Assembly (NCBI RefSeq): GCF_001570485.1
Contig: NZ_BCTA01000077.1
Coordinates: forward strand, 1 to 58,659
Length of the DNA stretch: 58,659 bases
DNA from: Mycolicibacterium novocastrense
GTDB lineage: Bacteria; Actinomycetota; Actinomycetes; Mycobacteriales; Mycobacteriaceae
Reading direction: 5' to 3'
A program made the translations under genes and the position numbers. Positions 34,357 through 43,046 of the stretch are shown piece after piece; position 1 is the stretch's first letter, and each line of letters opens with the position of its first letter. Below the pieces are notes generated by a model. It searched no databases and was not told where the DNA came from. It was given only the letters and a program-made list of their open reading frames with translations.

Positions 34357-34463
34357 AGAGGTTGCCTACCACTTCGGGATCGCCTCAGTCGACTACTTCA
34401 CCGCAGGCGGGCACACTGGAAGCACTACCGCGCAGAGGTGCGGGCGCCCCAGGAGGAGGCACC

Positions 34464-34883
34464 ATGAGCAGCAACGGCCCGTTCGGGTTCGACCCCGAGG
34501 AGTTCGACCGCGTCGTGCGCGAAGCCGGTGAGGGGCTGCGCGACGCGCTCGACGGCCTCGGCAGGTTTTTCAGCACGTCGGGGGAACGTGCGGGCTGGGC
34601 CAACCTGGTCGACGAGTTCACCCGTTCGTCCCGGCCCCGGCGCGAACCGGAGACCACCGGTGAGACCGGAGACGGGGTGTGGGCCATCTACACCGTCGAC
34701 GACGACGGGGGTGCGCATATCGAGCAGGTCTACCCCACCGAGCTGGATGCGCTGCGGGCCAACAAGAACAACACCGATCCCGCCCGCAAGGTGCGGTTCC
34801 TGCCCTACGGCATCGCGGTCAGCGTATTGGACGCCGGCGAAACGGACTCGGCCCCGGACTCCCCTGCCGCCGACGACATCTAA
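34464..34883 (+). CDS. Conserved actinobacterial hypothetical protein
   Basis: Protein of 139 aa. The ATG has a strong AGGAGGAGGC site just upstream, which rules out earlier in-frame codons. The N-terminal half is helical and acidic (FDPEEFDRVVREAGEGLRDALDGLGRFF). The C-terminal half looks like a small alpha-beta domain (GVWAIYTVDDDGGAHIEQVYPTELDALRANK). It has no signal peptide and no recognised family. It is convergent with the antigen 85-like gene, with 21 bp between stops. Confidence 0.75.
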   Translation: MSSNGPFGFDPEEFDRVVREAGEGLRDALDGLGRFFSTSGERAGWANLVDEFTRSSRPRREPETTGETGDGVWAIYTVDDDGGAHIEQVYPTELDALRANKNNTDPARKVRFLPYGIAVSVLDAGETDSAPDSPAADDI

Positions 34884-34904
34884 CGCGAAATCGCTTGCAC
34901 CGCT

Positions 34905-35906
34905 TCACTGCTCGTTCGTCGGCTGGGCGTCCAGCACTCGCTGGATATCGGGTTTCATCTGCTGTAACTGCTGGCCTGCGTAGCCCCAGCTGTGGATGCC
35001 CGCGGGAAAGTTGAACACGCCGTTGTTCCCGCCCGCGGCGATGTAGGCGTCGACGAACGCCCGGTTGGAGTCGATCGCGAAGCCTTCGAGGAAGCCGAGC
35101 CCGGCGATGGGCGCGTCGGGATTGGTCAGCGCGGGGTCGGTGAGTGTGCCGTCGCCGCAGTAGATCCAGACCCGCGTCCCGTTGGCTGCGAGCCTGCCTG
35201 CCTGCACCGTGGGATCGTTGCGGGCCCATGCGGGATCGCCGGGCGGGCCCCACATCGCGGTGGGATCGAAGCCCCCGTTCCACATCTGGGCCACCCTGAC
35301 CTGGCCCGGGCCGTTGGGCGCTGACAGGTTCAGAAAGCCCGACAGCGAACCGGCATAACTGAACAGCTGCGGGTGGTAGGCCGCCAGGATCAGCGCCGCG
35401 GAACCGCCCATCGAGAACCCGACCACGGCGTTGCGGGTCGGTCGTACCCCTTTGTTGGAGGCCAGCCAGGCCGGAAGTTCCCGGGTCAGGAAGGTCTCCC
35501 ATTTGTAGGTGTAGGTCGTGCTGTTGCCCACCGCGGGCGCATACCAATCGGAGTAGAAGCTCGATTTGCCGCCGACTGGCATCACCACCGAGATGCCCGA
35601 GCCGTCATACCAGTCGAAGGCCTGGGTGTTGATGTCCCAACCGTTGAGGTCGTCGCCGGCCTCCATGCTGTCGAGCAGATACAACGCGGGTGAGTCTGCG
35701 CCCGCACCGAGAAACTCGACCCGGACCGTGCGGTTCATCGCCGCCGACGGCACTTCCAGGTGCTCGATCGGCAGACTCGGATCCGAAAAGGCCTGCGCGG
35801 ACGGGCCTACACTCCCGGCCGCGAGGGCCGGAAGCATCGCGGCGGCCACCGTCGCTGTTGCCCATCGCGCAACCGGGCGCAGTGACGTCCACTTCACGAG
35901 CGCCAT
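34905..35906 (-). CDS. Antigen 85-family mycolyltransferase-like esterase
   Basis: Secreted alpha/beta-hydrolase of 333 aa in the antigen 85 family, which transfers mycolic acids to trehalose and arabinogalactan. The ATG at 35906 has GAGGGAGG upstream. A signal peptide ends at SAQA, so the mature protein starts FSDPSLPIEHL. In mature numbering Ser126 lies in the GFSMGG elbow, Asp40 is kept, the Glu is in FLEGF and the His in HSWGY. Like FbpC it lacks the Cys87-Cys92 pair. Unlike the canonical trio, the conserved Arg43 of the trehalose site is Glu (LLDSMEAGDD), so the acceptor may differ. It stands alone. Confidence 0.9.
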   Translation of the reverse strand: MALVKWTSLRPVARWATATVAAAMLPALAAGSVGPSAQAFSDPSLPIEHLEVPSAAMNRTVRVEFLGAGADSPALYLLDSMEAGDDLNGWDINTQAFDWYDGSGISVVMPVGGKSSFYSDWYAPAVGNSTTYTYKWETFLTRELPAWLASNKGVRPTRNAVVGFSMGGSAALILAAYHPQLFSYAGSLSGFLNLSAPNGPGQVRVAQMWNGGFDPTAMWGPPGDPAWARNDPTVQAGRLAANGTRVWIYCGDGTLTDPALTNPDAPIAGLGFLEGFAIDSNRAFVDAYIAAGGNNGVFNFPAGIHSWGYAGQQLQQMKPDIQRVLDAQPTNEQ

Positions 35907-35970
35907 CGACGACCTCCCTCTCATCGCCGTCCCAGAGCGGACGATACGCCCGCCCGCCCCGGATCGATCG

Positions 35971-36027
35971 CGAAATGGCATTCCGGCAGGGAGAGTTCGA
36001 GTGGACGTCTGCTGGAATGCCATTTCG
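35971..36027. repeat. 19-bp inverted repeat between antigen 85-like and ALDH genes
   Basis: Left arm CGAAATGGCATTCCGGCAG (35971-35989) and right arm CTGCTGGAATGCCATTTCG (36009-36027) pair with one mismatch; the outer 14 bp are perfect. The spacer is 19 bp. It lies 65-121 bp upstream of the antigen 85-like start codon and 133 bp upstream of the ALDH start. It may be a dimeric operator or a relic of a small inverted-repeat element. No similar arms were noticed elsewhere in the window. Confidence 0.6.
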
Positions 36028-36050
36028 GGGACTCGCGCCCGCGCCCCTGG

Positions 36051-36093
36051 CCCGCCAATTTTGTTATGTTTGCACAAATAGCGACTTTGGCGG
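36051..36093. promoter_or_regulatory. Nested dyad in the aldehyde dehydrogenase promoter
   Basis: CCGCCAA (36051-36057) and TTGGCGG (36087-36093) are inverted around an AT-rich core that itself holds TTTG-CA-CAAA (36069-36078). The region is 67 bp upstream of the ALDH start and is likely promoter plus operator. The regulator is not identified. Confidence 0.4.
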
Positions 36094-36159
36094 CCGCCGC
36101 ATGGTGTGGCGCGATGCGGACATCTGCGGAGCTCGCCCGGTGATCGAGGAGGCGCCGTC

Positions 36160-37617
36160 GTGAGATCGCTGAGTTACGAACGGCTTTTCATCGGCGGCCG
36201 ATGGCAGACGCCGGCCACCGGACAACGTATCGCGGTCATCTCGCCGCACACCGAGGAGCAGATCGGCGAAACACCCGAGGCCGCCGCGCAGGACGTCGAC
36301 CGCGCAGTGCAGGCCGCGCGCAAGGCGTTCGATGAGGGGCCGTGGCCGCGGATGAGCGTCGACGAGCGTATGGAGAAGATCGAGAAGCTCGCGACGGTCT
36401 ACGCGGCCCACACCGACGAGATGGCCGACCTCATCACCGCGGAGATGGGCTCACCGCGCAGCTTCAGCCGGTTGGGGCAGGCCGCCGGTGCGCTCGCCCA
36501 GATACATCTGGGCTTGGCCACCGCGCGGGAGTTCCCGTGGGTCGAGCGGCGGCCCGGGTTGTTCGGCGACGTGCAGATACGACGCGCACCCGTCGGCGTG
36601 GTGGGTGCGATCGTGCCGTGGAACGTCCCGCAGTTCCTGATCATGCCGAAGATGATCCCGGCGCTCATCGCGGGCTGCACCGTCGTGGTCAAACCGGCGC
36701 CCGAGACGCCCATCGACGCGATGTGGCTGGCGGAGATGCTCGAGGAGGTCGACCTTCCCGACGGTGTCGTGTCGATCCTTCCCGGCGGACGCGACACCGG
36801 TGAGCGCCTGGTGCATCACCCCGGCGTGGACAAGATCTCGTTCACCGGTTCGTCGGCCAGCGGACGCCATATCGCCGCCGTGTGCGGCGAGCAACTCAAA
36901 CGCGTCAGCCTCGAGTTGGGCGGCAAGTCGGCGGCGATCATCCTCGACGACGCCGATATCGAGCGCACAGTCGAGCATTTGAAGACGGCAAGCCTGATGA
37001 ACAACGGGCAGGCGTGCGTGGCGCAGACGCGGATCCTGGTGAGCGAACGCCGCCACGACGAGGTGGTGGAAGCGCTGGCCGCGATGATGTCGGGGCTCGC
37101 GGTGGGTGATCCCGCCGACGATGCCACCGACATCGGACCACTGGTGGCGCAGCGCCAACAGCAGCGGGTGCACGGATACATCGACGCGGGACTCGCCGAG
37201 GGTGCGCGAATGGTGTTGGGCGGCACCGACACACCCCATTACCGGGGGTGGTACGTCCAGCCGACGCTGTTCACCGACGTGACCAACGAGATGCGCATCG
37301 CCCGCGAGGAGATCTTCGGGCCGGTGCTGACCGTGCTCACCTACTCCGACGAACGCGACGCCATCCGGATCGCCAACGACAGCGACTACGGGCTGGCCGG
37401 CTCGGTCTGGACGGCCGACGTCGCGCACGGGCTCGACATCGCCGCAGAGATTCGCACCGGCACCTACGGAATCAACATGTACAGGCTCGATACGACCATG
37501 CCGTTCGGCGGCTTCAAGCAGTCCGGAATCGGTCGCGAGTTCGGCGCGGAGGGACTGTCGGAGTATGTCGAGTTGCAGACGACCATCAGCGCGGAAAAGC
37601 TGCCCGAGCTAGCGTGA
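36160..37617 (+). CDS. NAD(P)-dependent aldehyde dehydrogenase
   Basis: ALDH superfamily enzyme of 485 aa that oxidises an aldehyde to the acid. Seen are the PWNVPQFLIMPKMIPALIAGCTVVVKPAPETP cofactor region, the GSSASGRHI nucleotide loop, the general base Glu in LELGGKSAAI, and the nucleophile Cys in NNGQACVAQ. The GTG start at 36160 has AGGAGG seven bases upstream. It opens the catabolic island and may finish alcohol oxidation begun by the P450 and ADH enzymes. Its final 9 bp overlap the end of the convergent MaoC gene. Confidence 0.92.
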   Translation: MRSLSYERLFIGGRWQTPATGQRIAVISPHTEEQIGETPEAAAQDVDRAVQAARKAFDEGPWPRMSVDERMEKIEKLATVYAAHTDEMADLITAEMGSPRSFSRLGQAAGALAQIHLGLATAREFPWVERRPGLFGDVQIRRAPVGVVGAIVPWNVPQFLIMPKMIPALIAGCTVVVKPAPETPIDAMWLAEMLEEVDLPDGVVSILPGGRDTGERLVHHPGVDKISFTGSSASGRHIAAVCGEQLKRVSLELGGKSAAIILDDADIERTVEHLKTASLMNNGQACVAQTRILVSERRHDEVVEALAAMMSGLAVGDPADDATDIGPLVAQRQQQRVHGYIDAGLAEGARMVLGGTDTPHYRGWYVQPTLFTDVTNEMRIAREEIFGPVLTVLTYSDERDAIRIANDSDYGLAGSVWTADVAHGLDIAAEIRTGTYGINMYRLDTTMPFGGFKQSGIGREFGAEGLSEYVELQTTISAEKLPELA

Positions 37618-38031
37618 CAGCTCGAGTGTCAGCTCCGCCGGGCAGCACAGCTCTCCGCGTTGATTGGACACGGTGATCTGCAGATCGATCAGGCCGGTAT
37701 GCCGTTTCGCCACGACGCACCCGCGACCCACCATCGAGTCACCGGCGTAGATGGATCCCAGCAGGGTGATCTTGCGGCGCACCACGCGGCTGTAGGGGCC
37801 GGCCCAGTCGGTGGCGATTCGGTCGATGAATCCGGCGATGTGCATCGTGTTGACGAAGATCGTCGGATGGCCGTGCTGTTCGGCGTAGCGCGGGTCGTAG
37901 TGTGCCGCAAAGTAATCCCACGTGGCACCGGGGTTCATCACGACGCGCTGGTAGTCAATGTGGTCCACCAGTTCGGGCAGCTCCGATCCAACCGCGACCC
38001 GCTCCCAGTCCACCCCGGGCGGTGTCCTCAC
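37609..38031 (-). CDS. MaoC-like hot-dog dehydratase domain protein B
   Basis: Single hot-dog fold protein of 140 aa, MaoC-like. The family segment NPGATWDYFAAHYDPRYAEQHGHPTIFVNTMHIAGFIDRI includes the Asp-x-x-x-x-x-His pattern of the hydratase-2 motif. Its GTG start overlaps the stop of the upstream MaoC-like gene (GTGA), and the two small proteins probably form a heterodimer equivalent to one double hot-dog hydratase, as in ChsH1-ChsH2-type enzymes. It is the last gene of the five-gene operon 41697-37609. It probably acts on an enoyl-CoA thioester. Confidence 0.8.
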   Translation of the reverse strand: MRTPPGVDWERVAVGSELPELVDHIDYQRVVMNPGATWDYFAAHYDPRYAEQHGHPTIFVNTMHIAGFIDRIATDWAGPYSRVVRRKITLLGSIYAGDSMVGRGCVVAKRHTGLIDLQITVSNQRGELCCPAELTLELSR

Positions 38032-38558
38032 GGCTGTTCCTCGGGGGTGAACCGGAACAAGGTGTTGCGGTTGACGGCGACCAATGTTCCGTCGTCGCGG
38101 CGGAACTCGTCGCAGGTCTGGACGAAGTGGCCGGCCCCATGGCGGGTCCGCTTCAGTGGCGAAACCGAGACGACCTCCTCGACCAGGTGCAAGCGATCGC
38201 CTTCCACGATCGCGCACGGATACTCGGCGTCGTTGGCGGCGTTGATGAACGTGGTTCCGGGCAGCGGAACGCGGAGCGCGATCGCCGCGACCGGTGATCG
38301 GCCGTTCGGCAGCCACGGAGGTGGAATCAGCCACCCCATCAACAGAGCGGGTGGGGCGAGCAGACCGCCCCACTGGCGGCGGGCGAAATCCTCGTCCCAG
38401 TAGCCCGGATTGGAGTCGCGAACCATGGCCGCGAAGTGCTGGATGCGGGCCGCACTCACCGCGGTCCCGGCGTACCGCGGCTGTGTGCGCGTGCCGACCA
38501 TCCGCAACGCGTCTTCGTACGTGCCGAACGCCAGCTCGTACCGGAGGGTCTCGGTCAC
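38028..38558 (-). CDS. MaoC-like hot-dog dehydratase domain protein A (FAS1-like N-terminal type)
   Basis: Hot-dog protein of 176 aa of the N-terminal MaoC-dehydratase type. It shows VSAARIQHFAAMVRDSNPGYWDEDFARRQWGGLLAPPALLMGWLIPP near residues 35-80 and GDRLHLVEEVVSVSPLKRTRHGAGHFVQTCDEFR near 120-155. This type usually lacks the full catalytic pair and works with a partner such as protein B. Both ends are coupled by GTGA overlaps, to the SnoaL-like gene before it and the MaoC gene after it. Confidence 0.82.
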   Translation of the reverse strand: MTETLRYELAFGTYEDALRMVGTRTQPRYAGTAVSAARIQHFAAMVRDSNPGYWDEDFARRQWGGLLAPPALLMGWLIPPPWLPNGRSPVAAIALRVPLPGTTFINAANDAEYPCAIVEGDRLHLVEEVVSVSPLKRTRHGAGHFVQTCDEFRRDDGTLVAVNRNTLFRFTPEEQP

Positions 38559-38968
38559 CCCGGTAGCGCGCTCTCATGCGGAACCGCGTCCCAGGCCAGT
38601 CGACGCGAGGCGAAATACCACCCGCCGCGCTCGTAGACGAGGCGATCGGTGTAGCTGCCGGTGGCCTCGAGTTCGTTGTCGCAGAACAGCAATGCGACGC
38701 ACTGTTGAGTCGCTTCGACGCCATCGACGGTGATGTCGTGGTCAACGGTGACGAGTCGACGGCCGCTGCCGCCGTCGAATGCCTCCGCCAGGTTGGTGAA
38801 CGACTCCTCACCCCTGGTGTACGTCGCACCGGAGTGCCGGAAGGTGGCGAGCCATCCGGCCAGATCACCGCTGGAGAACAACCGGTTGTGCCTGGCGTCG
38901 AGGTTGAGGATGCCCGCCCGGCCCGCCAGCCCGTCGAGCACGTACTGCTGTTGGTAGCTCAATGCCAT
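38555..38968 (-). CDS. SnoaL-like/ring-hydroxylase small-subunit-fold protein
   Basis: Protein of 137 aa with a SnoaL/NTF2-like fold: DARHNRLFSSGDLAGWLATFRHSGATYTRG, then LVTVDHDITVDGVEATQQCVALLF, then YTDRLVYERGGWYFASRRLAWD, a typical strand order. Homologs serve as isomerases, cyclases or beta subunits of aromatic dioxygenases. Since the nearby Rieske oxygenase is of the KshA-like alpha-only type, an isomerase or hydratase role is as likely. It is coupled to the downstream MaoC gene by a GTGA overlap and 12 bp downstream of the ligase. Confidence 0.75.
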   Translation of the reverse strand: MALSYQQQYVLDGLAGRAGILNLDARHNRLFSSGDLAGWLATFRHSGATYTRGEESFTNLAEAFDGGSGRRLVTVDHDITVDGVEATQQCVALLFCDNELEATGSYTDRLVYERGGWYFASRRLAWDAVPHESALPG

Positions 38969-38980
38969 CGTCTGACTCCT

Positions 38981-40582
38981 TCACCGACTCAGCAGGTAGC
39001 CGTGGGCTTCTCGATCCCACACCGCCGCGCTCAGGCCGCGTTGCCGCAGGACGTCCTTTCGCACCCGCCCGATGACGTTCTTCGGAATCTCGTCCAGCAC
39101 TTCGAGATACCGAGGCACGCAGAAGTACGGCATGCGCGCGGCGCAGAAGTCCAGGAGTTCTGGAAGGTCCGCCGTCACGCCGGGACGAAGGGCCACGACG
39201 ACGAGGATGTCGTCCTCGCCCAACTCGCTCGGGACCGCGATCGCGGCGGCTTCGGCGACCGCCGGGTGCCGCATCACCACCTGCTCGAGCTCGACCGACG
39301 ACACATTCTCGCCTCGCCTGCGAAGCGAGTCCTTGGCGCGGTCGACGAACGTCAGGTTCTGGTCGTTGTCGAGGACACCCAGATCGCCTGTGCGGAACCA
39401 CTCCGGGTGGGGCTCGATCCGCAGGCCGCGGTGCCCGGGCGCGGACGACACATACCCCTCGCTCATCACATGCGCTGTCCGCGGCCGGCACGCGATCTCA
39501 CCCGTCACGCCGGGGGCAACGGGATGCCCGTCCCCGTCGACGATGCGGACCTCGAAGGCCGGGTTGACTCGTCCAGACGTACCCGCAACGCCGTCGTCCG
39601 AAACCGCCTTGTAGGCGATCGGGAACGCTTCGGTCATTCCGTACATCGTCACCACGCGGCACCGGTACCGCTCCTCGATCGCGCGGTACAGCTGGGCCGA
39701 AATGGGGGCGGCCGAGATGAACCGGATTCCGAGCTGCGCATCGCTCGGGTCGGGCGGCAGATTCCACAGCATCGACACCATCGCACCCGCCCCGGCGAAC
39801 CCCGCTGCGCCACAGGCTCGCAACTCACCTGGCACATCGGCGGGGTGGAAGGCGCTGGCCAGCACGCTGGTGCCGCCGACGAGCATCGGCGCCAGCACCG
39901 TCGGGGCTGCGCTGAGGTGAAACAGCGGCATGGCCGTCCAGATCACGTCACCCCGGCCGTACTCCCACGCCGATGCCACGGTGGCGGCCGCGACGAACAG
40001 GTAGTGCCATGTGGTCGCCACCGCCTTCGAGGGTCCGGTGGTTCCCGAGGTGAAGAACAGCGCTCCCACCTCGTCCGCGTCTGTGCGCACCACCGGATAG
40101 GTGACGTCGTGCGGTCCGCTCAACTCGGTGCCGACCGAATCGTCGATCAGCAGGGTCGCGGCCGGGGCGTCGAGGTCGTCGGCCACCTCGGCGAGTCGAG
40201 CACGGCGGGCGTCGTCGGCCACCACCAGCCGGGCCCGCGACACGTTGAGCGCGTGTGTCAGGAAGTCGCCCTTGTTGGCGGCGTTGACCGCGGCACTGAC
40301 CGCGCCCAACCGGGCGGCACCGAGCCAGAAGTACACCCACTCGGCGCAGGTCCCGGCGAACAGCGCGACGGTGTCACCCCGGCGCACGCCGCGGTCGGCC
40401 AGCATGCCCGCCGCGGCGCAGGACCGGTCGCGCATCTGGGCGAACGTGATCGGGGTGCCGTCGATCGACATCATCACCTGATCGCCGAACTGGTCGGCAC
40501 GGCGGTCGAGAACCGAAGCGACCGTGAAATGTTCGACGCCGAATGCCGTGGGCTCGATGCACGACGCCCTGCCTGCGGGCAT
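38981..40582 (-). CDS. ATP-dependent acyl-CoA ligase (CaiC-like)
   Basis: ANL-superfamily ligase of 533 aa that activates a carboxylic acid through an acyl-adenylate. The AMP-binding motif is ALFFTSGTTGPSKAV. The YGMTE motif lies at about residue 315, the hinge RTGDLG near 395, and the C-terminal lid ends IPKNVIGRVRKDVLR. The usual lid lysine of GK is Arg here (GRV), seen in some carnitine- and cyclohexane-type ligases. Substrate unknown. Its ATG overlaps the TGA of the Rieske oxygenase by one base (TGATG). Confidence 0.88.
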   Translation of the reverse strand: MPAGRASCIEPTAFGVEHFTVASVLDRRADQFGDQVMMSIDGTPITFAQMRDRSCAAAGMLADRGVRRGDTVALFAGTCAEWVYFWLGAARLGAVSAAVNAANKGDFLTHALNVSRARLVVADDARRARLAEVADDLDAPAATLLIDDSVGTELSGPHDVTYPVVRTDADEVGALFFTSGTTGPSKAVATTWHYLFVAAATVASAWEYGRGDVIWTAMPLFHLSAAPTVLAPMLVGGTSVLASAFHPADVPGELRACGAAGFAGAGAMVSMLWNLPPDPSDAQLGIRFISAAPISAQLYRAIEERYRCRVVTMYGMTEAFPIAYKAVSDDGVAGTSGRVNPAFEVRIVDGDGHPVAPGVTGEIACRPRTAHVMSEGYVSSAPGHRGLRIEPHPEWFRTGDLGVLDNDQNLTFVDRAKDSLRRRGENVSSVELEQVVMRHPAVAEAAAIAVPSELGEDDILVVVALRPGVTADLPELLDFCAARMPYFCVPRYLEVLDEIPKNVIGRVRKDVLRQRGLSAAVWDREAHGYLLSR

Positions 40583-41697
40583 CAAGCGTCCGCTGCCGAC
40601 GGGTCGGGTTCACCGCTGGCCGTGTACCCGAAGTCGGTCGCCGACGGTTCGGCACCCGGATAGAAGCGATGCGCCCAACGTCGCAGCGCGGCGTAGTCAC
40701 GGGCCTCCTCGGGCGCGAGGTTCGGCTTCTCCAGGTACTTCATGTTCTCCCAGGTGAAGAAGTCCTGTTTGATGACCTCCTGCTGCAACTGCAAGAACTT
40801 CGCCGCACGACCCGTGGGCTTGTCGCCGGTCTCGCCCGGTTCGCGGACCGACGCCTGGGTGTAGAAGTAGTCGGTGTAATCCTCGTCGACCGGGGTCTGG
40901 CCCGTCACCTGGACGGTGGCGACCAACTCCGAGGGGAAGCGCACCACCCCGAGGCCGAGCGAGTAGTTGTCGTAGATGATCTTCGCGTCCACGGGCCCGT
41001 TCGGGGTGAGCCACGTCTTGGCCCGTCCCCCACCGAAATTCGCGTTCACCGTCGCGTGCAGGTGGTACCCGGACACTTCGAACGACGCGGTGTTGGCGGG
41101 ATTGGCGGCCTTGTGCACGTATTGGACGTGGTACGGGTCGGCCGCGTTCTCGATGATCATCTGGGCGTGCACCTTGACCCGGTTGACCATCCGGGTGTGG
41201 GGGTGCAGGGGGTAGTACTCGTCGGTCTCGAGTTCAGGCAACACCGGCGGCTGCCAGTACGGGGCGCGGCCGTGGCGTTCGTGCCAGACCAAGATGAAGC
41301 CGTACCACTCGGTGCAGGGATAGCGCTTGATCCGCACATTCTGTTTGCAGCCGATCTTGCTGTAGGGAATCAGCGCGTTGGTGCCCTCACCGGTCCAGTG
41401 CCAGCCGTGCCAGGGGCAGACGATGTGCTCGCCCTCGACGGTGCCGCCGACGCCCATGTTGGCGCCCAAATGCTGGCAGTAGGCGTCCAGCACGTTGACC
41501 CGGCCGGATTGAGTCCGGAAGATCACCAGCTCCTCGCCGAAGTAGTGGGCGCGTTTGACCTGACCGGGTCCCAGATCGGAGGAGAATCCGACGATGAACC
41601 ACCCCGTGGGAAACCGGTAGGTGGACAAGCTGATACCGCTGGGCCCGAATTCGCGCTCCGACGGGTCGAGGGTGGGATCGTCGACCGTATCCGTCAT
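40582..41697 (-). CDS. KshA-like Rieske non-heme iron oxygenase
   Basis: Terminal oxygenase of 371 aa. The Rieske 2Fe-2S cluster is bound by Cys74-x-His76 in DAYCQH and Cys94-x-x-His97 in VCPWHGW. The mononuclear iron site has the motif ENAADPYHVQYVH at 183-195 with His190 and His195. The overall layout resembles 3-ketosteroid 9-alpha-hydroxylase oxygenase (KshA), but identity looks moderate, so the substrate may be another polycyclic or terpenoid compound. It needs a reductase; none is in this operon. It leads an operon with ligase, SnoaL-like and two MaoC genes, and is divergent from a P450. Confidence 0.88.
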   Translation of the reverse strand: MTDTVDDPTLDPSEREFGPSGISLSTYRFPTGWFIVGFSSDLGPGQVKRAHYFGEELVIFRTQSGRVNVLDAYCQHLGANMGVGGTVEGEHIVCPWHGWHWTGEGTNALIPYSKIGCKQNVRIKRYPCTEWYGFILVWHERHGRAPYWQPPVLPELETDEYYPLHPHTRMVNRVKVHAQMIIENAADPYHVQYVHKAANPANTASFEVSGYHLHATVNANFGGGRAKTWLTPNGPVDAKIIYDNYSLGLGVVRFPSELVATVQVTGQTPVDEDYTDYFYTQASVREPGETGDKPTGRAAKFLQLQQEVIKQDFFTWENMKYLEKPNLAPEEARDYAALRRWAHRFYPGAEPSATDFGYTASGEPDPSAADA

Positions 41698-41748
41698 CGC
41701 AACTCCGTCCGCGCACGCACCAGCCGGGGTCAGCGGCGCTGTCCGTTG

Positions 41749-41777
41749 CCTATTTTTACTATTTTAGGCATTCTGGG
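41749..41777. promoter_or_regulatory. Shared 29-bp P450/Rieske promoter element, copy A
   Basis: The plus strand starts CCTATTTTTACTATTTTAGG and ends CATTCTGGG. It matches 25 of 29 positions of copy B at 49592-49620, read on the opposite strand there. It contains CTATTTT twice, separated by TA, and outer CCTA/TAGG. It sits in the 105-bp gap between the Rieske oxygenase and the P450, so it can act on both. It is probably an operator of one regulator. Confidence 0.65.
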
Positions 41778-41802
41778 TCAAGGACGGCGAAGGGAACCGC
41801 GC

Positions 41803-43044
41803 ATGACGACGACCGCCCCGGTCGACCTCTCCGATCCGGCATTGTGGCAGAACGGTTTTCCCGATGAGCTCTTCACGAAACTGCGGCGCGAGCGGCCCGT
41901 CTTCAAGCACGAGCTCACCGAACGGGTGGCGGCGACGCTGAAGCGCGACTTCTGGATGACCACCAAGTTGCATCACGCTCACCGCATCCACCGCGACACC
42001 GAATCGTTCACCGCCGCCGAGGGGCCGTTGATCCAAGGAGTGGGCGCCGTGGGGGCGTTCCCGACGATCATCAACATGGATCCGCCCGATCTGCTCAAGC
42101 GGCGCCGGGTGATGTCACACGCGTTCACGCCCAAGGCGATCGGAAAGCTCGAGCAGGACATCCGCACACGGGCCGCGGCGCTGATCAACTACCTCCTCGA
42201 GCGCGGCGGCGGCGACTGGATCGCCGACGTCGCCGACGCTCTCCCGATGTCCGTGATCGGCGACATCGTCGGGATACCCGAGGAGGACCGACCGGAGATC
42301 TTCGATACCTTCGACCTCATCCTGCAGGCCAATTCGGCTCCGTCGGGACGGGAGGCCGAACAACAGCATCTCGAACTGTTCGGCAAGATCTTCACCTATG
42401 CCTCGGAACTGACAGCCGCAAAGCGCCTGCGGCCCACCGACGATATCTGGAGCACCCTGGCCACGGCGGTGGTGACCGACGAGAACGGCGAAAAACTGTC
42501 GATTCCCGCCACCGAGCTCGACATCTTCTTCTTCGTGATCGCGTTCGCGGGCAGTGACACCACGAAGAACGCACTGGCGTACGGGGTTCGGGCGTTCGTC
42601 GACAACCCCGAGCAGGCCGAGCGCTACCGCACCGATCCGTCGGTACGCCAGTCGGCGGTCGAAGAAGTGCTGCGATGGTCGACACCAGTGGCGTTCTGGA
42701 GCCGGGTCACCAGGGTCGATGTCGAGATCGACGGCGTCACGATCCCCCGAGGCGAGCGGGTGGTGTCGATGTTGCGGTCGGCCAACCGCGATGAGGACGT
42801 CTTCGCCGATCCGTTCGCATTCGACATCGGCCGCGCGGACAACCCCCACGTGGCGTTCGGCGGCGGCGGACCACACCACTGCCTCGGCGCGATGCTGGCT
42901 CGCGCGGAGATTCGCGCTGTCCTCGACGAGGTCCTGTGCCGCGCCGAGGACATCACGCTCGGACCGGCCGAGGTCACCTATCCGACGCTGACCAACAACA
43001 TGACGATCTTCCACTCGATGCCGATTTCGTTGCGGGCCCGCTGA
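41803..43044 (+). CDS. Cytochrome P450 monooxygenase 1
   Basis: Class I bacterial P450 of 413 aa. Seen are the I-helix oxygen-activation motif AFAGSDTTKN near residue 245, the ExxR motif in EEVLRW, and the heme-ligand Cys in FGGGGPHHCLGAML near residue 360. The ATG at 41803 has AAGGGA seven bases upstream. It has no neighbouring ferredoxin, so it needs an electron donor from elsewhere, perhaps the Rieske ferredoxin at 49.2 kb. It probably hydroxylates an aliphatic or terpenoid site. It is monocistronic and divergent from the Rieske oxygenase. Confidence 0.93.
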   Translation: MTTTAPVDLSDPALWQNGFPDELFTKLRRERPVFKHELTERVAATLKRDFWMTTKLHHAHRIHRDTESFTAAEGPLIQGVGAVGAFPTIINMDPPDLLKRRRVMSHAFTPKAIGKLEQDIRTRAAALINYLLERGGGDWIADVADALPMSVIGDIVGIPEEDRPEIFDTFDLILQANSAPSGREAEQQHLELFGKIFTYASELTAAKRLRPTDDIWSTLATAVVTDENGEKLSIPATELDIFFFVIAFAGSDTTKNALAYGVRAFVDNPEQAERYRTDPSVRQSAVEEVLRWSTPVAFWSRVTRVDVEIDGVTIPRGERVVSMLRSANRDEDVFADPFAFDIGRADNPHVAFGGGGPHHCLGAMLARAEIRAVLDEVLCRAEDITLGPAEVTYPTLTNNMTIFHSMPISLRAR

Positions 43045-43046
43045 AT

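Noticed and set aside
40543..41802. N-terminal extension of P450-1 over the Rieske oxygenase gene
   Set aside because: It is antisense to a strongly supported gene and includes the promoter element; the ATG at 41803 with AAGGGA gives a normal P450.
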